Assembly: GCF_000972495.1 (NCBI RefSeq)
Contig: NZ_LATM01000001.1
Location: 145,241 to 209,240 of the forward strand
Source: Hymenobacter terrenus
GTDB lineage: Bacteria; Bacteroidota; Bacteroidia; Cytophagales; Hymenobacteraceae
Length of the DNA: 64,000 bases
Direction: 5' to 3'
In this document: piece by piece, positions 39,094 to 48,582 of the stretch
Layout of the letters: the number at the start of each line of letters is the position of its first letter
How positions within the stretch are numbered: position 1 is the stretch's first letter
The notes under the pieces: generated by a model
The model's database searches: none
What the model was told of the DNA's origin: nothing
What the model saw: the letters and a program-made list of their open reading frames with translations, nothing else
Position numbers and translations under genes: made by a program

Positions 39094-39240
39094 TAGAGAC
39101 GCGACCCATCGCGTCTCGGCGTTGAACGATTTTCATCGAACGACTTGCGGACGGCGCGGACGCCGAGACGCGATGGGTCGCGTCTCTACAGTCGTGCGAG
39201 CATCGTTACAATTGGGAAACGTGATGGGTCGCTTCTCTAC
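39094..39240. repeat. REP doublet and single REP downstream of the RAYT gene
   Basis: An inverted doublet at ~39094-39190 with the same arms as upstream, followed by a degenerate copy (GTGATGGGTCGCTTCTCTAC) that runs into the stop codon of the App1 gene. Confidence 0.85.
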
Positions 39241-40340
39241 ACCACCAGCCCCAGCTCGGCCGCGTGGGCTGCGGCCGTGGCGTAGTCGGGCACCAGCAGC
39301 ATGGGCACGCCGGCTACTTGGAGCTCCTCGATAATGGGGCCGACGAGCAGGGCGCGGGCGGGCACCTGCACGTCGCGGATGTAGATGGCGCGGATGCGGC
39401 CGGGGTGGCGGCGCACCACTTCGCGGTAGATGCGGGCGTCTTCCTGGCCGCTGTCGCCGAGCAGCACGAAGGGGAGGTGGGGGTAGGTGGCGAGCAGGTC
39501 GTCGATTTCGTGCAGCTTGTGGCCGAAATGGATGGCCGCCGCGCCCGTGACGCCCGGCGGGGGCGTGGTTTTGGGGCGGGCAATGGTCAAATCGCGGAGC
39601 AGGAGCGGGCCGGGCGGCATTTTGTGGATGCCCAGAAACTCATCGAGCACGTCGTACAAATTCCAGGGGCTGCTGCTGACGTAGAAAAACGGGTTGTCGG
39701 GCTGGCCGGTGCGGCCGCGCTGGAGGCGCTGGTAAAACTCGGCCACGCCCACGAAGGGCAGCTTCGAATGGGCGTTGCTGAAGAAGGTGCGGGCCAGCAT
39801 TTTCAGCACGTTGGTGGCCACAGTTTCGAACACCGTGTCGTCGAGGTCGCTGATGATGCCAAATTCGGCGCTGGGTGGGGGCACCAGCACTTTGGCCGCG
39901 GCCTGCACTACCGGTAGCGGCGCCTGGAAGGGCGGCGGCAGCCGCGCCACGCGCACGGGTATCGGGTACCAAAGGTAGGCCACTGGCTCGGGCAGTGCCT
40001 GGGGCTCGATGATGAGGGTGAAATAGCCTTCGTCGTCGGTCGTGACGAGGTGCTGGCTGCCGTCGGGCAGCTCGGCTACGAGGTCGGCGGCGGCTACCTC
40101 GCGGCTATTGAAGCGCCGCAGCATGCTGCGGAAATTGCGCCAGCGGGAGTCGGCCGCGGTTTGGGGAGCGAGGCCGCGGTCAGCCAGCAGGCGCCCTTTG
40201 ATGTAGAACTTGCTGGCCGTGCCGTAGCTGCGGTAGGCATCGAGCTGCAGCGGCCGCAGCCAGCCCCGGCGTGCCGAGGTGCGGGTGAGGAGGTGGTCGG
40301 TCCATTCGGTGAGAGAGGAAAGGGCGTCAAGCAGCTTCAT
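39237..40340 (-). CDS. App1-family phosphatase domain protein (DUF2183)
   Basis: 367 residues. After an N-terminal beta-rich part comes a HAD-like phosphatase domain with the acidic motif ISDLDDTVFETV and the downstream VLLGDSGQEDARIY and IRAIYIRDVQVP. Yeast App1 of this family is a phosphatidate phosphatase; the bacterial substrate is unknown. No signal peptide is evident. Its 3' end overlaps the RAYT-associated repeats, and a decayed copy of its tail lies 3 kb away next to hsdR. Confidence 0.88.
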   Translation of the reverse strand: MKLLDALSSLTEWTDHLLTRTSARRGWLRPLQLDAYRSYGTASKFYIKGRLLADRGLAPQTAADSRWRNFRSMLRRFNSREVAAADLVAELPDGSQHLVTTDDEGYFTLIIEPQALPEPVAYLWYPIPVRVARLPPPFQAPLPVVQAAAKVLVPPPSAEFGIISDLDDTVFETVATNVLKMLARTFFSNAHSKLPFVGVAEFYQRLQRGRTGQPDNPFFYVSSSPWNLYDVLDEFLGIHKMPPGPLLLRDLTIARPKTTPPPGVTGAAAIHFGHKLHEIDDLLATYPHLPFVLLGDSGQEDARIYREVVRRHPGRIRAIYIRDVQVPARALLVGPIIEELQVAGVPMLLVPDYATAAAHAAELGLVV

Positions 40341-40481
40341 AGGGCAAACCTACGGCTGAGCCGGGAGAGGGGGAAGGAAAGAGGTTGCAAAATGGAAAGT
40401 GACGAATAACGGCGGCCATGGCAGGGGCGTTCAACCGCCTACCTGTACCTGTAGTCACCTTTTACCCTTCGCTTTGCGCTT

Positions 40482-40933
40482 ATGCACCAACAATTTTATA
40501 AGATTGAAGAATTACTAGACTATGCGTTGCTTACACCTGGCCTTCTCGGTAAAGGGGTGCATACAATCGGAAATGTAGATGCGGCAATGGCCCAAGCTAT
40601 TCGAGAAGCCATTCAGACAGAAACTTTGGACTTTCGCATCACGATTGACCACAGCAGTATTCTTCACGTTTTCTGGCAGCACGGCGACGAAACACCGAAG
40701 CGTTGCGCGGTCAGCTACCCATAGGGAATGCCGATGTATTGATGCTGGCTCAATGGCTGACGCGTCCTGATTATATCGAAGATGCCGGTCAGAATCCAGG
40801 AGAAACCCGCTGCTTGCGTTTTCAATGGGCCCACAGCAACGAATTAACCACGGTTATACTGAGCGTTCGAACTGGACGACGGAAGCAGCAACTGTCGCTG
40901 AAAACAATGTACAAAAAAAGGCTAGCCACCTAA
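40482..40933 (+). pseudogene. Small protein of unknown function, probably frameshifted
   Basis: The first frame gives 80 residues (MHQQFYKIEELLDYALLTPG... ending HVFWQHGDETPKR then an out-of-frame tail and stop at 40724). In another frame, starting right at that point, sequence continues as LRGQLPIGNADVLMLAQWL and LSLKTMYKKRLAT to a TAA at 40931. Joined near 40700 they make a ~150-residue protein with a basic, nuclease-like C-terminus. Either a real lesion or a base-call error. I do not recognise the family. A terminator overlaps its 3' end. Confidence 0.55.
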
Positions 40934-40949
40934 GTAACTAGCCTTTTTA
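40913..40949 (+). terminator. Rho-independent terminator
   Basis: AAAAAAAGGCTAG, loop, CTAGCCTTTTTAA, overlapping the last codons of the frameshifted gene. Confidence 0.8.
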
Positions 40950-41117
40950 ATGAGCGGCGGGAAATGCAACAAGGTTTAGCAAGCTAAACCAGTCCCCCCC
41001 TCAAGCGTCCGAAACGTTCCGCTCCCAGGTCAAATATACAATGTATACTAAAAATTAGTTGCCGCACCGACGTTTGGACCGGGCCAACGTAGAAAGACGC
41101 AACTATTCCCGCCTTCA

Positions 41118-42239
41118 ATGTCCACCGCCACCGCGCCCCGCCCAAAAACCCGTAAGAAAACGCTGCTTCCGCAAGAGGAGGCGCACATCGTGTATAAAGA
41201 CCCCGCCCGCCAGGCGCAGATGGCCGGCCTGCGCTACGCCACCGACCAGGGGCCCGGCATTACGCGCAAACCCACCCGGAGCGGCAATTTCACCTACCAC
41301 GACGCCCAGGGCCAGAAAATCACGGACCCGAAAACGCTGGAGCGCATCAACAGCTTCGTGATTCCCCCGGCCTGGACGGACGTCTGGATTTCGCCCTCGG
41401 CCAACACCCACCTGCAGGTGACGGGCCACGACGCGCTGGGCCGCAAACAGTACCGCTACCACCCGGCCTGGGACGAAATGCGCAGCCTGACCAAGTTTTC
41501 GCGCCTGCGCACCTTCGGCGAAAAGCTGGGCCCCCTGCGCGAGCAGCTGAACAAAGACCTGAAGCGCCCCGCCCTGGACCGCGAAAAAGTGGTGGCCCTG
41601 GTGCTCACGCTCATGGACCAGTCCTTCATCCGCGTCGGTAACAAAGAATACGCGAAGAAGGGCGGCAAGTCCAAGCCCAGCTACGGCTTGACCACCCTGA
41701 AGGACCAGCACGTGTCCATTGATGGGGCCGACGTCAATTTTGTGTTCGTGGGCAAGAAAGGCGTGCCGCACGACGTGACGCTGCACGACGCCCGCCTGGC
41801 CCGGCTGGTGCGCAAGTGCAAGGAGATTCCCGGCCAGCACCTGTTCCAGTATTATTCGGCCGACGGCCAGCGCCATGCGCTCGAATCGGGGGATGTGAAC
41901 GAGTACCTGCACCGCCATACCGGCTTGGCGCTTTCGGCCAAGGATTTTCGCACCTGGGGCGGCACCGTAAAAATGGTGTCCTGCCTGGAAGCCGTACTTC
42001 ACGACGAGCCCGAGCTAGCGCCCGAAAAAGTGGTGAAAAAAGCCGTGAAAGACGTAGCCACCGGCTTAGGCAATACGCCCACGGTGTGCTCAAAATACTA
42101 CATCCACCCGCAGGTGGTGGAGCTGTTCAAATCGGGGCAGCTCATTGAATACCTCCGCAAGCACGACGCCGAAGCCAAGCCAGGCGACTGGCTTTCGCCC
42201 ATGGAGCGGCTGGTGCTCCAGATGCTGGAGCAAGCTTGA
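41118..42239 (+). CDS. DNA topoisomerase IB
   Basis: 373-residue eukaryote/poxvirus-like type IB topoisomerase, which relaxes supercoils by a 3'-phosphotyrosine intermediate. N-terminal domain: IPPAWTDVWISPSANTHLQVTG (here in parts IPPAWTDVWISP and HLQVTGHDALGRKQY). Catalytic domain: SFIRVGNKEYAK, YGLTTLKDQHV and FRTWGGTVKM. The nucleophile is probably Tyr328 in SKYYIHPQV. Length is normal for bacterial members. It stands alone with no partner gene. Confidence 0.95.
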   Translation: MSTATAPRPKTRKKTLLPQEEAHIVYKDPARQAQMAGLRYATDQGPGITRKPTRSGNFTYHDAQGQKITDPKTLERINSFVIPPAWTDVWISPSANTHLQVTGHDALGRKQYRYHPAWDEMRSLTKFSRLRTFGEKLGPLREQLNKDLKRPALDREKVVALVLTLMDQSFIRVGNKEYAKKGGKSKPSYGLTTLKDQHVSIDGADVNFVFVGKKGVPHDVTLHDARLARLVRKCKEIPGQHLFQYYSADGQRHALESGDVNEYLHRHTGLALSAKDFRTWGGTVKMVSCLEAVLHDEPELAPEKVVKKAVKDVATGLGNTPTVCSKYYIHPQVVELFKSGQLIEYLRKHDAEAKPGDWLSPMERLVLQMLEQA

Positions 42240-42562
42240 TGTCGTTTGGCTTTTAGGGGTCCTTATTCAACCTCGGGCGAACTTGTACGAAGGAACCAAG
42301 CCGGTTAAAACAGAGACCATCAGTCCCTACCAGCGACCACCGCCTGACGCACATGGTAATTGTTAATTCCGCCGATTTATTGAATGGAATGAGTTTGGGT
42401 GGGGCTCGTCGCGACTCGTTGTCAAGTTTTGCGCCCCCGCACGACACCTAAACGGCTTTAACGGCGCGGGGCCGCGAACTCCAACGTTCGCGCTACACTA
42501 CTCCAACCCTGATACGGTGCTAACTTTAGTTTTCTCCTTTGTCTCAGCTCTATTCTTAATCT
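42240..42562. other. Intergenic stretch without recognised feature
   Basis: No open frame with protein-like sequence, hairpin terminator or listed repeat was found between the topoisomerase gene and the beta-helix gene. It probably holds the promoter of the latter. Confidence 0.6.
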
Positions 42563-45121
42563 ATGAAGCACTTTACGCTTATTGTGGCCGTCTGGGGCCG
42601 GGTGCTGGGCGAGTGGCGGCAGCTGGCTGCCCTGGCCTTGGCGGTAGGGATGATGCTGGCGGGGCAGCCAGGTTGGGCCCAGAGCACGCCAGCTACCGAG
42701 GAATTCGTGGGGCCATTTGCCAACTGGACCAACATAAAAACCGTCTACGGCGCCGTGGGCGACGGCGTGGCCGACGATACCCAAGCCCTGCAAAATGCGC
42801 TGAACGCGGCCGGCACCGGCGGTGTGCATACATTGTACTTGCCGGCCGGGCGCTACCGCCTCACGCGGGGGCTCACCCTCACGGCCAAGGCCAACGTGAA
42901 CCTGCTGGGGCAAGACCCCGCCACCACTGTGCTCGTGTGGGGCGGGCCCGACGACCCGCAGGCCGTGATGCTGACCTGTAGCGGCGTGCGCCACTCGCGC
43001 TACGGCCGCATAACCTTCGAGGGGGGCGGCACCCGCGTGACGGGCCTGTTCGACTTCTGGAACGGCAGCACCGGCCAGTACGTGACCCAAAACGAGTACG
43101 CCGACCTGGTATTCCAGAACATGAGCGTCGGGCTGACGGTGGGCCAGCCGCACTTCGGCGACGCCGAGGCGGCTGTGCTACGCTGCAAGTTTTTGCGCTG
43201 TTTAAACGTCGGCTTTTTCATTGGCAGCTTCAACGCCCTCGACTGGTGGCTTTGGGACTGCACTTTCGAAGACTGCGGCCTTGGGGCCAGCAACTGGGGT
43301 GGGGCCGGTGGCTTTCACGTGTACAACGCCGTATTTCGGCGCTCGACCGTGGCCGACGTGGTGATTCAGAACACGAGCTACTTCTCCCTGCGCAACAACT
43401 ATTCGGAAGGGTCGCGGGCGTTTTTCGTTTCGAAGTTCATCGGCAACAACAGCGCGCAGGTGACGCTGCAAAACAACGTGGTACTCGACGCTCTGGACAC
43501 GCCCATCCAGATGGAAAACTCCGGGCCGCTGCTCTTGCTCGACAACGTGGTGCGCAGCCGGGCCGGCCAGACCGCCCCGGCCGTGGCCATGACCACCAGC
43601 CCGCCCGCCGACCTCATTGCCGTGGGCAACACCTTCACTGTAGCTAACCCGATTGCCGCCAACGGCCGGGCCTACTTACTCGATAACCAAACCGTGGCCC
43701 GCGGCGCCGTGAGCCCCGTGGTGCCCACACCACCCGGCCCGCCGCCCGCCGTGGCCCGCACCGTGTACGAGCTACCTGCCACGGCTACCGGCGCGGCCAT
43801 CCAAGCCGCCCTCAACCAGGCTACTACCCAGCACGGCGGGCAGCGGCCGGTGGTGCACCTGGCTGCCGGCACCCACGACGTGGCCGCCACGCTGGTGGTA
43901 CCGGCCGGGAGCGACGTGCAGCTCGTGGGTGATGGGCTCGAAAGTGGCACGCGCCTGAGCTGGACCGGCCCGGCCGGGCAGCCCGTGCTGCGTCTGGCCG
44001 GGCCGAGCCGGGCCACCCTGCGCGACCTCGAAGTGTACGCCCCCGGCACTACCGGCCTGCTCATCGAAAACGCCGACCAAACCGGCGGGCGCGTGTTTTT
44101 AGAGCAAGCCGAAGTATCGGGCGAGCAGTACGGATTGCACGCGAACGGCTTGCAGGCGGCGCGTGTCGAGCTGCACAACTTCGGCCATGCCGACAGTGGC
44201 CGGGGCGTGCGCGTCGACGGTCCGGCGGGCGGTGGGCCCACCGGGCGTTGCCTGCTCTTCGGCGGGGCATCGAGCAACAACACCTACAGCTACGATGTGG
44301 CGGCCGGCGGCTACTTGCTGGCCGAAGACGTGTGGTATGAGGGAGCCCCGCCCACCTTCGTCAACCTCACGGGTGCGGGTACCTTCACGCTCAACGGCTT
44401 CCGGGCGGCGCTGGGACGGCCCGGCCCCAACCTGCCGCCGACCAACCCCGCGGCGGTAGGCATCAACGTCGAGGCCGGTTTTCGGGGCACGGCCGCGTTC
44501 TGGTGCGGAGAAATAGATGGCTCGCTGGTAGTGCAGTCTGGCGCCACGGCGGCGGCCCGGCTGCTGGCGGGCTGCCTGCAAATCGCGCAGCAAAACTTTT
44601 TCACGAACAATGCTCGGGCGGCCCCGGCAGCGCTGCTGCAAAGTAAGTGGTACAACCCGGCCTCGGGGGTGCAGGCCGCCCCCAATGTGGGCACCGTTAC
44701 CGACGTTGAATTGCGGCAAGCCCTGACCCAGTTGCGTGCCGAGCGGGCGTTGCCCTCGGTGCCGCCGCCGCTGGCCGCCGGCCTTACCGATGTGCGCGCC
44801 TACCGCCTGGCAATACACGGCGGCACGGTAGGCCTGGCCATACAAGGTGGGATTGCGGCGGTACTGCCCACGGCGGGTGCAGTACTCGGCGCCCTACCCA
44901 CCATCTTCCCCAACCCCGCTGCCAACGTACTCGCGGTGGCCGGGGCGGGGGCCGGCACGCCGGTGCAGCTCACAGACCTGCTGGGCCGCCTCGTGCTGAA
45001 GGGGGAACTGCAGCCCGGCGGTACGCTGGATGTGCGGGCGCTGCCACCAGGCGTATACTTTCTCCGCTTAAGACAAGCCGCGCAGTGGCGCGTGTACAAG
45101 TTTGAAAAAAGTGCCCAGTGA
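42563..45121 (+). CDS. Secreted beta-helix protein with type IX sorting domain
   Basis: 852 residues. A long signal peptide (cleaved near GQPGWAQ) is followed by a pectate-lyase-3-like right-handed beta-helix (YGAVGDGVADDTQALQNAL, then LYLPAGRYRLT), typical of polysaccharide lyases and GH28 relatives. A second helix-like block begins near TATGAAIQAALNQA. The last ~75 residues are a Por secretion tail: IFPNPAANVL, VQLTDLLGRLV, GVYFLRL. It should be exported by T9SS and attached or released at the surface. Substrate unknown; no SusC/D pair is adjacent. Confidence 0.9.
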   Translation: MKHFTLIVAVWGRVLGEWRQLAALALAVGMMLAGQPGWAQSTPATEEFVGPFANWTNIKTVYGAVGDGVADDTQALQNALNAAGTGGVHTLYLPAGRYRLTRGLTLTAKANVNLLGQDPATTVLVWGGPDDPQAVMLTCSGVRHSRYGRITFEGGGTRVTGLFDFWNGSTGQYVTQNEYADLVFQNMSVGLTVGQPHFGDAEAAVLRCKFLRCLNVGFFIGSFNALDWWLWDCTFEDCGLGASNWGGAGGFHVYNAVFRRSTVADVVIQNTSYFSLRNNYSEGSRAFFVSKFIGNNSAQVTLQNNVVLDALDTPIQMENSGPLLLLDNVVRSRAGQTAPAVAMTTSPPADLIAVGNTFTVANPIAANGRAYLLDNQTVARGAVSPVVPTPPGPPPAVARTVYELPATATGAAIQAALNQATTQHGGQRPVVHLAAGTHDVAATLVVPAGSDVQLVGDGLESGTRLSWTGPAGQPVLRLAGPSRATLRDLEVYAPGTTGLLIENADQTGGRVFLEQAEVSGEQYGLHANGLQAARVELHNFGHADSGRGVRVDGPAGGGPTGRCLLFGGASSNNTYSYDVAAGGYLLAEDVWYEGAPPTFVNLTGAGTFTLNGFRAALGRPGPNLPPTNPAAVGINVEAGFRGTAAFWCGEIDGSLVVQSGATAAARLLAGCLQIAQQNFFTNNARAAPAALLQSKWYNPASGVQAAPNVGTVTDVELRQALTQLRAERALPSVPPPLAAGLTDVRAYRLAIHGGTVGLAIQGGIAAVLPTAGAVLGALPTIFPNPAANVLAVAGAGAGTPVQLTDLLGRLVLKGELQPGGTLDVRALPPGVYFLRLRQAAQWRVYKFEKSAQ

Positions 45122-45164
45122 GGTGAATGGTGATTGTAGGCATAACCCCCATCCTCGACCATGC

Positions 45165-46727
45165 TTACTCCTTCGGAAGCTGGTCGTAGGCCTGCTTGGC
45201 GGGGGCACTGTCTTGGGAAAAACGGAGGCCCTTGCTGTTTTGGGGCTTGCTGAATTCGTCGGTGCCGGGGCCACCGTAGAGGCGGAGCCTGGGCAGCCCG
45301 ACTGGTTTGGCGGCGTGCTCCGTTACTACGAATACGTCCTCGCCACCCAGGCCTTCCAGCTGAATAACCCGGGTTTCACCGGGGAAAAAGGTGCGGCGGT
45401 AGGGGGGCGGGGCCGCGTCGTTGGCCGCAGTTTTGGCGGGGTAAATGGCGACGACGGTAGAGTCGGCGTAGCGGTGTACCTCGAACCGCTCGGCCTGGGC
45501 CGTGCCGCCCAGTCTGGGATTTCGGGCCAGGAGCTGGTAAAAGTCGGTGGCAAACCGGGGCAGTGCCGCCCGCCGGGCCTGGAGCGCCGCGATGAGGCGC
45601 GGGCCTTCCAGCGCGAAGGCCGCCGGTGGTAGCCGCCGTACGGCCCGGCTGATAAGGGAATCGGGCAGGCGCTGCTGCATGGCCAGGGCCGCCGCCTGAA
45701 ATTGGGCCCGCGTGAGGCTATTCAACCCCCGCACATCAAGGTATTTGCCCGAAGACAACAGGTGGGCAGCTTTGCCGAAGCGTGGGCCAAACGTGGCCCA
45801 GTGGGGCAGCGCCACGTGGCCTATGAACCAGCCCAGGGCGCCATCGTCGAGGCGGTAAAAGACCATGTCGCGGTCTTTCGGCAGGGGATAGTAGCTGGTT
45901 ATACCGGCTTGGGCTTGCTTGTTCACGGTCCAGTTCCACTGGCCGGGGTGGCGGTCCCAGTCGCCCAGCCAGCCATCGAGCAGGCGTGCTTGCAGCAGGG
46001 CCGGCTGGTCGAGGCGGTTGTTGAGGCTGGCAAACAGAGCCGCAAAAACAACGTCGCTACCCACTACGGCGGCCCGCTTCAAGCCCGGTCGACCCACTGG
46101 CACGGCTGCTTTTTCTTCGAGCAGCGCCAACTGCCCGCGAAACAAGCGCAGCGAGTCCCGCTGAAAAGCAGGGTCGTCGGGGCGCACGTAAAACAGGCGG
46201 GGCGAGGTGAAGGGTACCCCGACGGCTTGGGCCAACGGCGGGACAGCCAGGGCGGCGTATGGATTGGTGGCCGACACATTATCGCGCAGCACATTTACCA
46301 GGAATGTACCCCGCAGCCAGCGCGGCGTAGCCCGCCGGGGGTCTTTGTCAACGGTGCGCAGCACGTAGCCCGGGCCACCAGTGGCCGTCAGACCGAGGCT
46401 GGTGCTGTTGAAGCCGCCGCCAATTTTGCCAGGCCGCAGGCCGCCGGGCTGGGCCGTTGCTAGCTGCAGCACGGGCACGGTGACGGGAGCCCCCCAGGTG
46501 CGGCGGTGGTGCTGGCCCACCAGCGCGCCGTACAGCTTGCCGTGGCGGGCATATTGCCGGCCAGCGGTGGCGCCCCGCACACTGTCGGCGGAGGCTGGAA
46601 GGGGCTGGCTCCGCACACTGTCGGGCCGGGCGTCGGGTTGGAAGAACTGCTTGCGGACGCAGCCAGTGCCCAGCAGCCCAGCTAAGGCGACAACTATCAG
46701 AAAAGAAATAGGTAAGCGAAACGGCAT
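45165..46727 (-). CDS. Lipoprotein with kinase-like motifs, paralogue 1
   Basis: 520 residues with lipobox LLGTGC (Cys23). It shares its whole length with the next two genes. Conserved blocks are a Gly/Ser-rich strand pair (KIGGGFNSTSL), Lys128 in YVLRTVDKDP, PYAALAVPPLAQAVGVP, ALLEEK, LGDWDRHPGQWNW (Asp256, Asp258, His260) and LPKDRDMVFYRLDDG. The order glycine loop, Lys, E-like hinge, D-R-H and D-x-D resembles CotH, FAM20 and HipA-type atypical kinases; that is inference. A domain like this also occurs inside large Bacteroidota phosphoesterase-BamA proteins. The C-terminus has GLGGEDVF and LYGGPGTDEF repeats. Confidence 0.75.
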   Translation of the reverse strand: MPFRLPISFLIVVALAGLLGTGCVRKQFFQPDARPDSVRSQPLPASADSVRGATAGRQYARHGKLYGALVGQHHRRTWGAPVTVPVLQLATAQPGGLRPGKIGGGFNSTSLGLTATGGPGYVLRTVDKDPRRATPRWLRGTFLVNVLRDNVSATNPYAALAVPPLAQAVGVPFTSPRLFYVRPDDPAFQRDSLRLFRGQLALLEEKAAVPVGRPGLKRAAVVGSDVVFAALFASLNNRLDQPALLQARLLDGWLGDWDRHPGQWNWTVNKQAQAGITSYYPLPKDRDMVFYRLDDGALGWFIGHVALPHWATFGPRFGKAAHLLSSGKYLDVRGLNSLTRAQFQAAALAMQQRLPDSLISRAVRRLPPAAFALEGPRLIAALQARRAALPRFATDFYQLLARNPRLGGTAQAERFEVHRYADSTVVAIYPAKTAANDAAPPPYRRTFFPGETRVIQLEGLGGEDVFVVTEHAAKPVGLPRLRLYGGPGTDEFSKPQNSKGLRFSQDSAPAKQAYDQLPKE

Positions 46728-46807
46728 CAGGGCAAATTACGACAACACGGTCGGGCCTTCAACGGGAGCCGGCCGAAAAAGGCTGGCAGGCATTACCCCC
46801 GCCGCAG

Positions 46808-48418
46808 TCAGTCGTCATTAAGTCGGTCGTAGCCACGGCGGTTCTTGTTGGGCCGGTGGGGGTGGATGGCGCCGGCGGCCGTCATGTCAGAAGCTTCGTC
46901 GAAGACCTTGAGGCGCCGGGGGCGGCCCCGCAAGTGCAACTGGTCGCGGCCCGCGCCGCCGTAGAGTCGCAGGGCAATGGGCTGGCCCGCGCCGGTGGTG
47001 GTCACTTCAAAAACGTCGTTGCCGCCCAGGCCATCCAGGCTTATCCGGCGGGTTTCGGTGGTGTAATAGGTGCGTCGAAACCGCAGCGAATCGCCAGGGC
47101 TGAGTTGGCTCAAGATGGGAGAAAAGATGTGTACGGTGGTAGAATCCGGGTAGCGGCGCACCACCACCCGCTCGGGTTGGGCGGTGCCGCCGAGGGTGGG
47201 CTTGCGGGCCAGGGTCAGGTAAAAGTCCTCGGCGGCCCGGGGCAGCGCCTGACGCCGGGCCTTGAGCGCGGCGCCGATGCGCTCGCCTTCCAGGACAAAT
47301 ACGGCGGGCGGCAGGCGGCGCATGGCCCGGTCGATGAGCGTGTCGGGCAGGCGGCGCTGCAGGTCGAGGGCCAGGCGGCGAAAGTCGGCGCGGGTCATCT
47401 GCGACAGGCCGCGCTGGTCGATGAACCGGGCCTGGAACACGAGGCCGGGCATGTAGCCGTACGTAGGTTTGAAGGTGTGAAACTTGGGAGCGATGAACGG
47501 CCGGGCGGCCAGCCAGGGCACCACCCCGTCGTCAAACCGGAAATAAACCTGGTCCCGGTCCTTGGGAATGCTTTGGTAGCGCACCCGGCCGGCGGGCTCT
47601 TTAAATTCGGCCCAGTTCCACTGGCCCTCGTGCCGGTCCCAGTCGCCGAGCCACACATCGAGCAGGCGCGCCCGCAAAAAAGCCGGCTGGTCGATGTGGT
47701 GAGCAGGGTAGGTGTACACGTTTTTCAGCATGTCTTCCCCGTCCAAAAAAGCAGCGGCCCCGGCCAGATCAGGCGTGCGCGAAGCCAGCGCTTCGTACTT
47801 CTCTTCGAGCAACGCCACTTTGCCCCGAAACCGCTCGGAGGCCTCCCCCAGGCCGGTTTCATCGGCCCGCACGTACACCAGGCGCGGGCGGGCGTGGGGC
47901 ACGCCCGCCGCCCGGGCCAGCGGTGGCACCGTGAGGGCACCATACGGGATGGCCGCCGAAGTAGCATCGCGCACCGCATTTAATAAAAATGTGCCCCGCA
48001 GCACCCGGGGCAGGGTTTTACTGGGCTCTTTGTCGAGGCCTCGCAGGGCATATTCGCGGCCTTCGGCCCCGTGCAGGGTCATGCTGATGCTCTGGTAGCC
48101 GCCGCCGAGCTTGCCCGGCTTCAGACCGCCGGGGGCGGCCGTGGCTAAGCGCAGCACTGGTACCACCACCGGCGTAGCCCATACACGGCGGTAGTGGCTA
48201 CCCAGCAAGAAGCGGTAAAGCCCCGAATGGCGGTTGTAGTGGCGGCCGGCCGTGGTGCGAACCGTGTCGGCAGTTGCGGCCAGGGGCTTTGTGCTGCCGG
48301 GCCCAACGCGGGCGTCAGGCTGAAAATAATGCCGACGGGCGCAGCTGCTGCTGGCCAGCCCGAGCAGCAGCAAGCAAAACAGTCGGGGAATGAAAAGGCG
48401 AATAAAAGGGGGAGGCAT
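46808..48418 (-). CDS. Lipoprotein with kinase-like motifs, paralogue 2
   Basis: 536 residues, lipobox LASSSC (Cys26) followed by the shared ARRHYFQPDAR opening. Motifs are Lys130 in YALRGLDKEP, GALTVPPLARAAGVP, VALLEEK, LGDWDRHEGQWNW (Asp259, Asp261, His263) and IPKDRDQVYFRFDDG. This is the best-conserved copy. The C-terminal region has LDGLGGNDVFEV and LYGGAGRDQLHL, which look like calcium-binding RTX-type turns. It lies 80 nt upstream of paralogue 1 on the same strand, so the two may be co-transcribed. Function is not known. Confidence 0.75.
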   Translation of the reverse strand: MPPPFIRLFIPRLFCLLLLGLASSSCARRHYFQPDARVGPGSTKPLAATADTVRTTAGRHYNRHSGLYRFLLGSHYRRVWATPVVVPVLRLATAAPGGLKPGKLGGGYQSISMTLHGAEGREYALRGLDKEPSKTLPRVLRGTFLLNAVRDATSAAIPYGALTVPPLARAAGVPHARPRLVYVRADETGLGEASERFRGKVALLEEKYEALASRTPDLAGAAAFLDGEDMLKNVYTYPAHHIDQPAFLRARLLDVWLGDWDRHEGQWNWAEFKEPAGRVRYQSIPKDRDQVYFRFDDGVVPWLAARPFIAPKFHTFKPTYGYMPGLVFQARFIDQRGLSQMTRADFRRLALDLQRRLPDTLIDRAMRRLPPAVFVLEGERIGAALKARRQALPRAAEDFYLTLARKPTLGGTAQPERVVVRRYPDSTTVHIFSPILSQLSPGDSLRFRRTYYTTETRRISLDGLGGNDVFEVTTTGAGQPIALRLYGGAGRDQLHLRGRPRRLKVFDEASDMTAAGAIHPHRPNKNRRGYDRLNDD

Positions 48419-48582
48419 TCCGGGAAAGGAGGGAAGCGTGGGCGAGTCAGCTAAGGCAACTCCGCTGCAAAGGTCGGCCGCGGCGGCACAACCGTGCTGC
48501 CCGGGTTTGCGCTATACGGTCGCTAAGCTCCAACTTTACGGGCCCGCCGACCAGCACAGGAACCGTGGAGATATTGCTGCCT

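Noticed and set aside
46856..47983. 375-codon open frame antisense to the second kinase-like lipoprotein gene
   Set aside because: The sense strand has a signal peptide and motifs shared with two paralogues; the antisense frame has neither.
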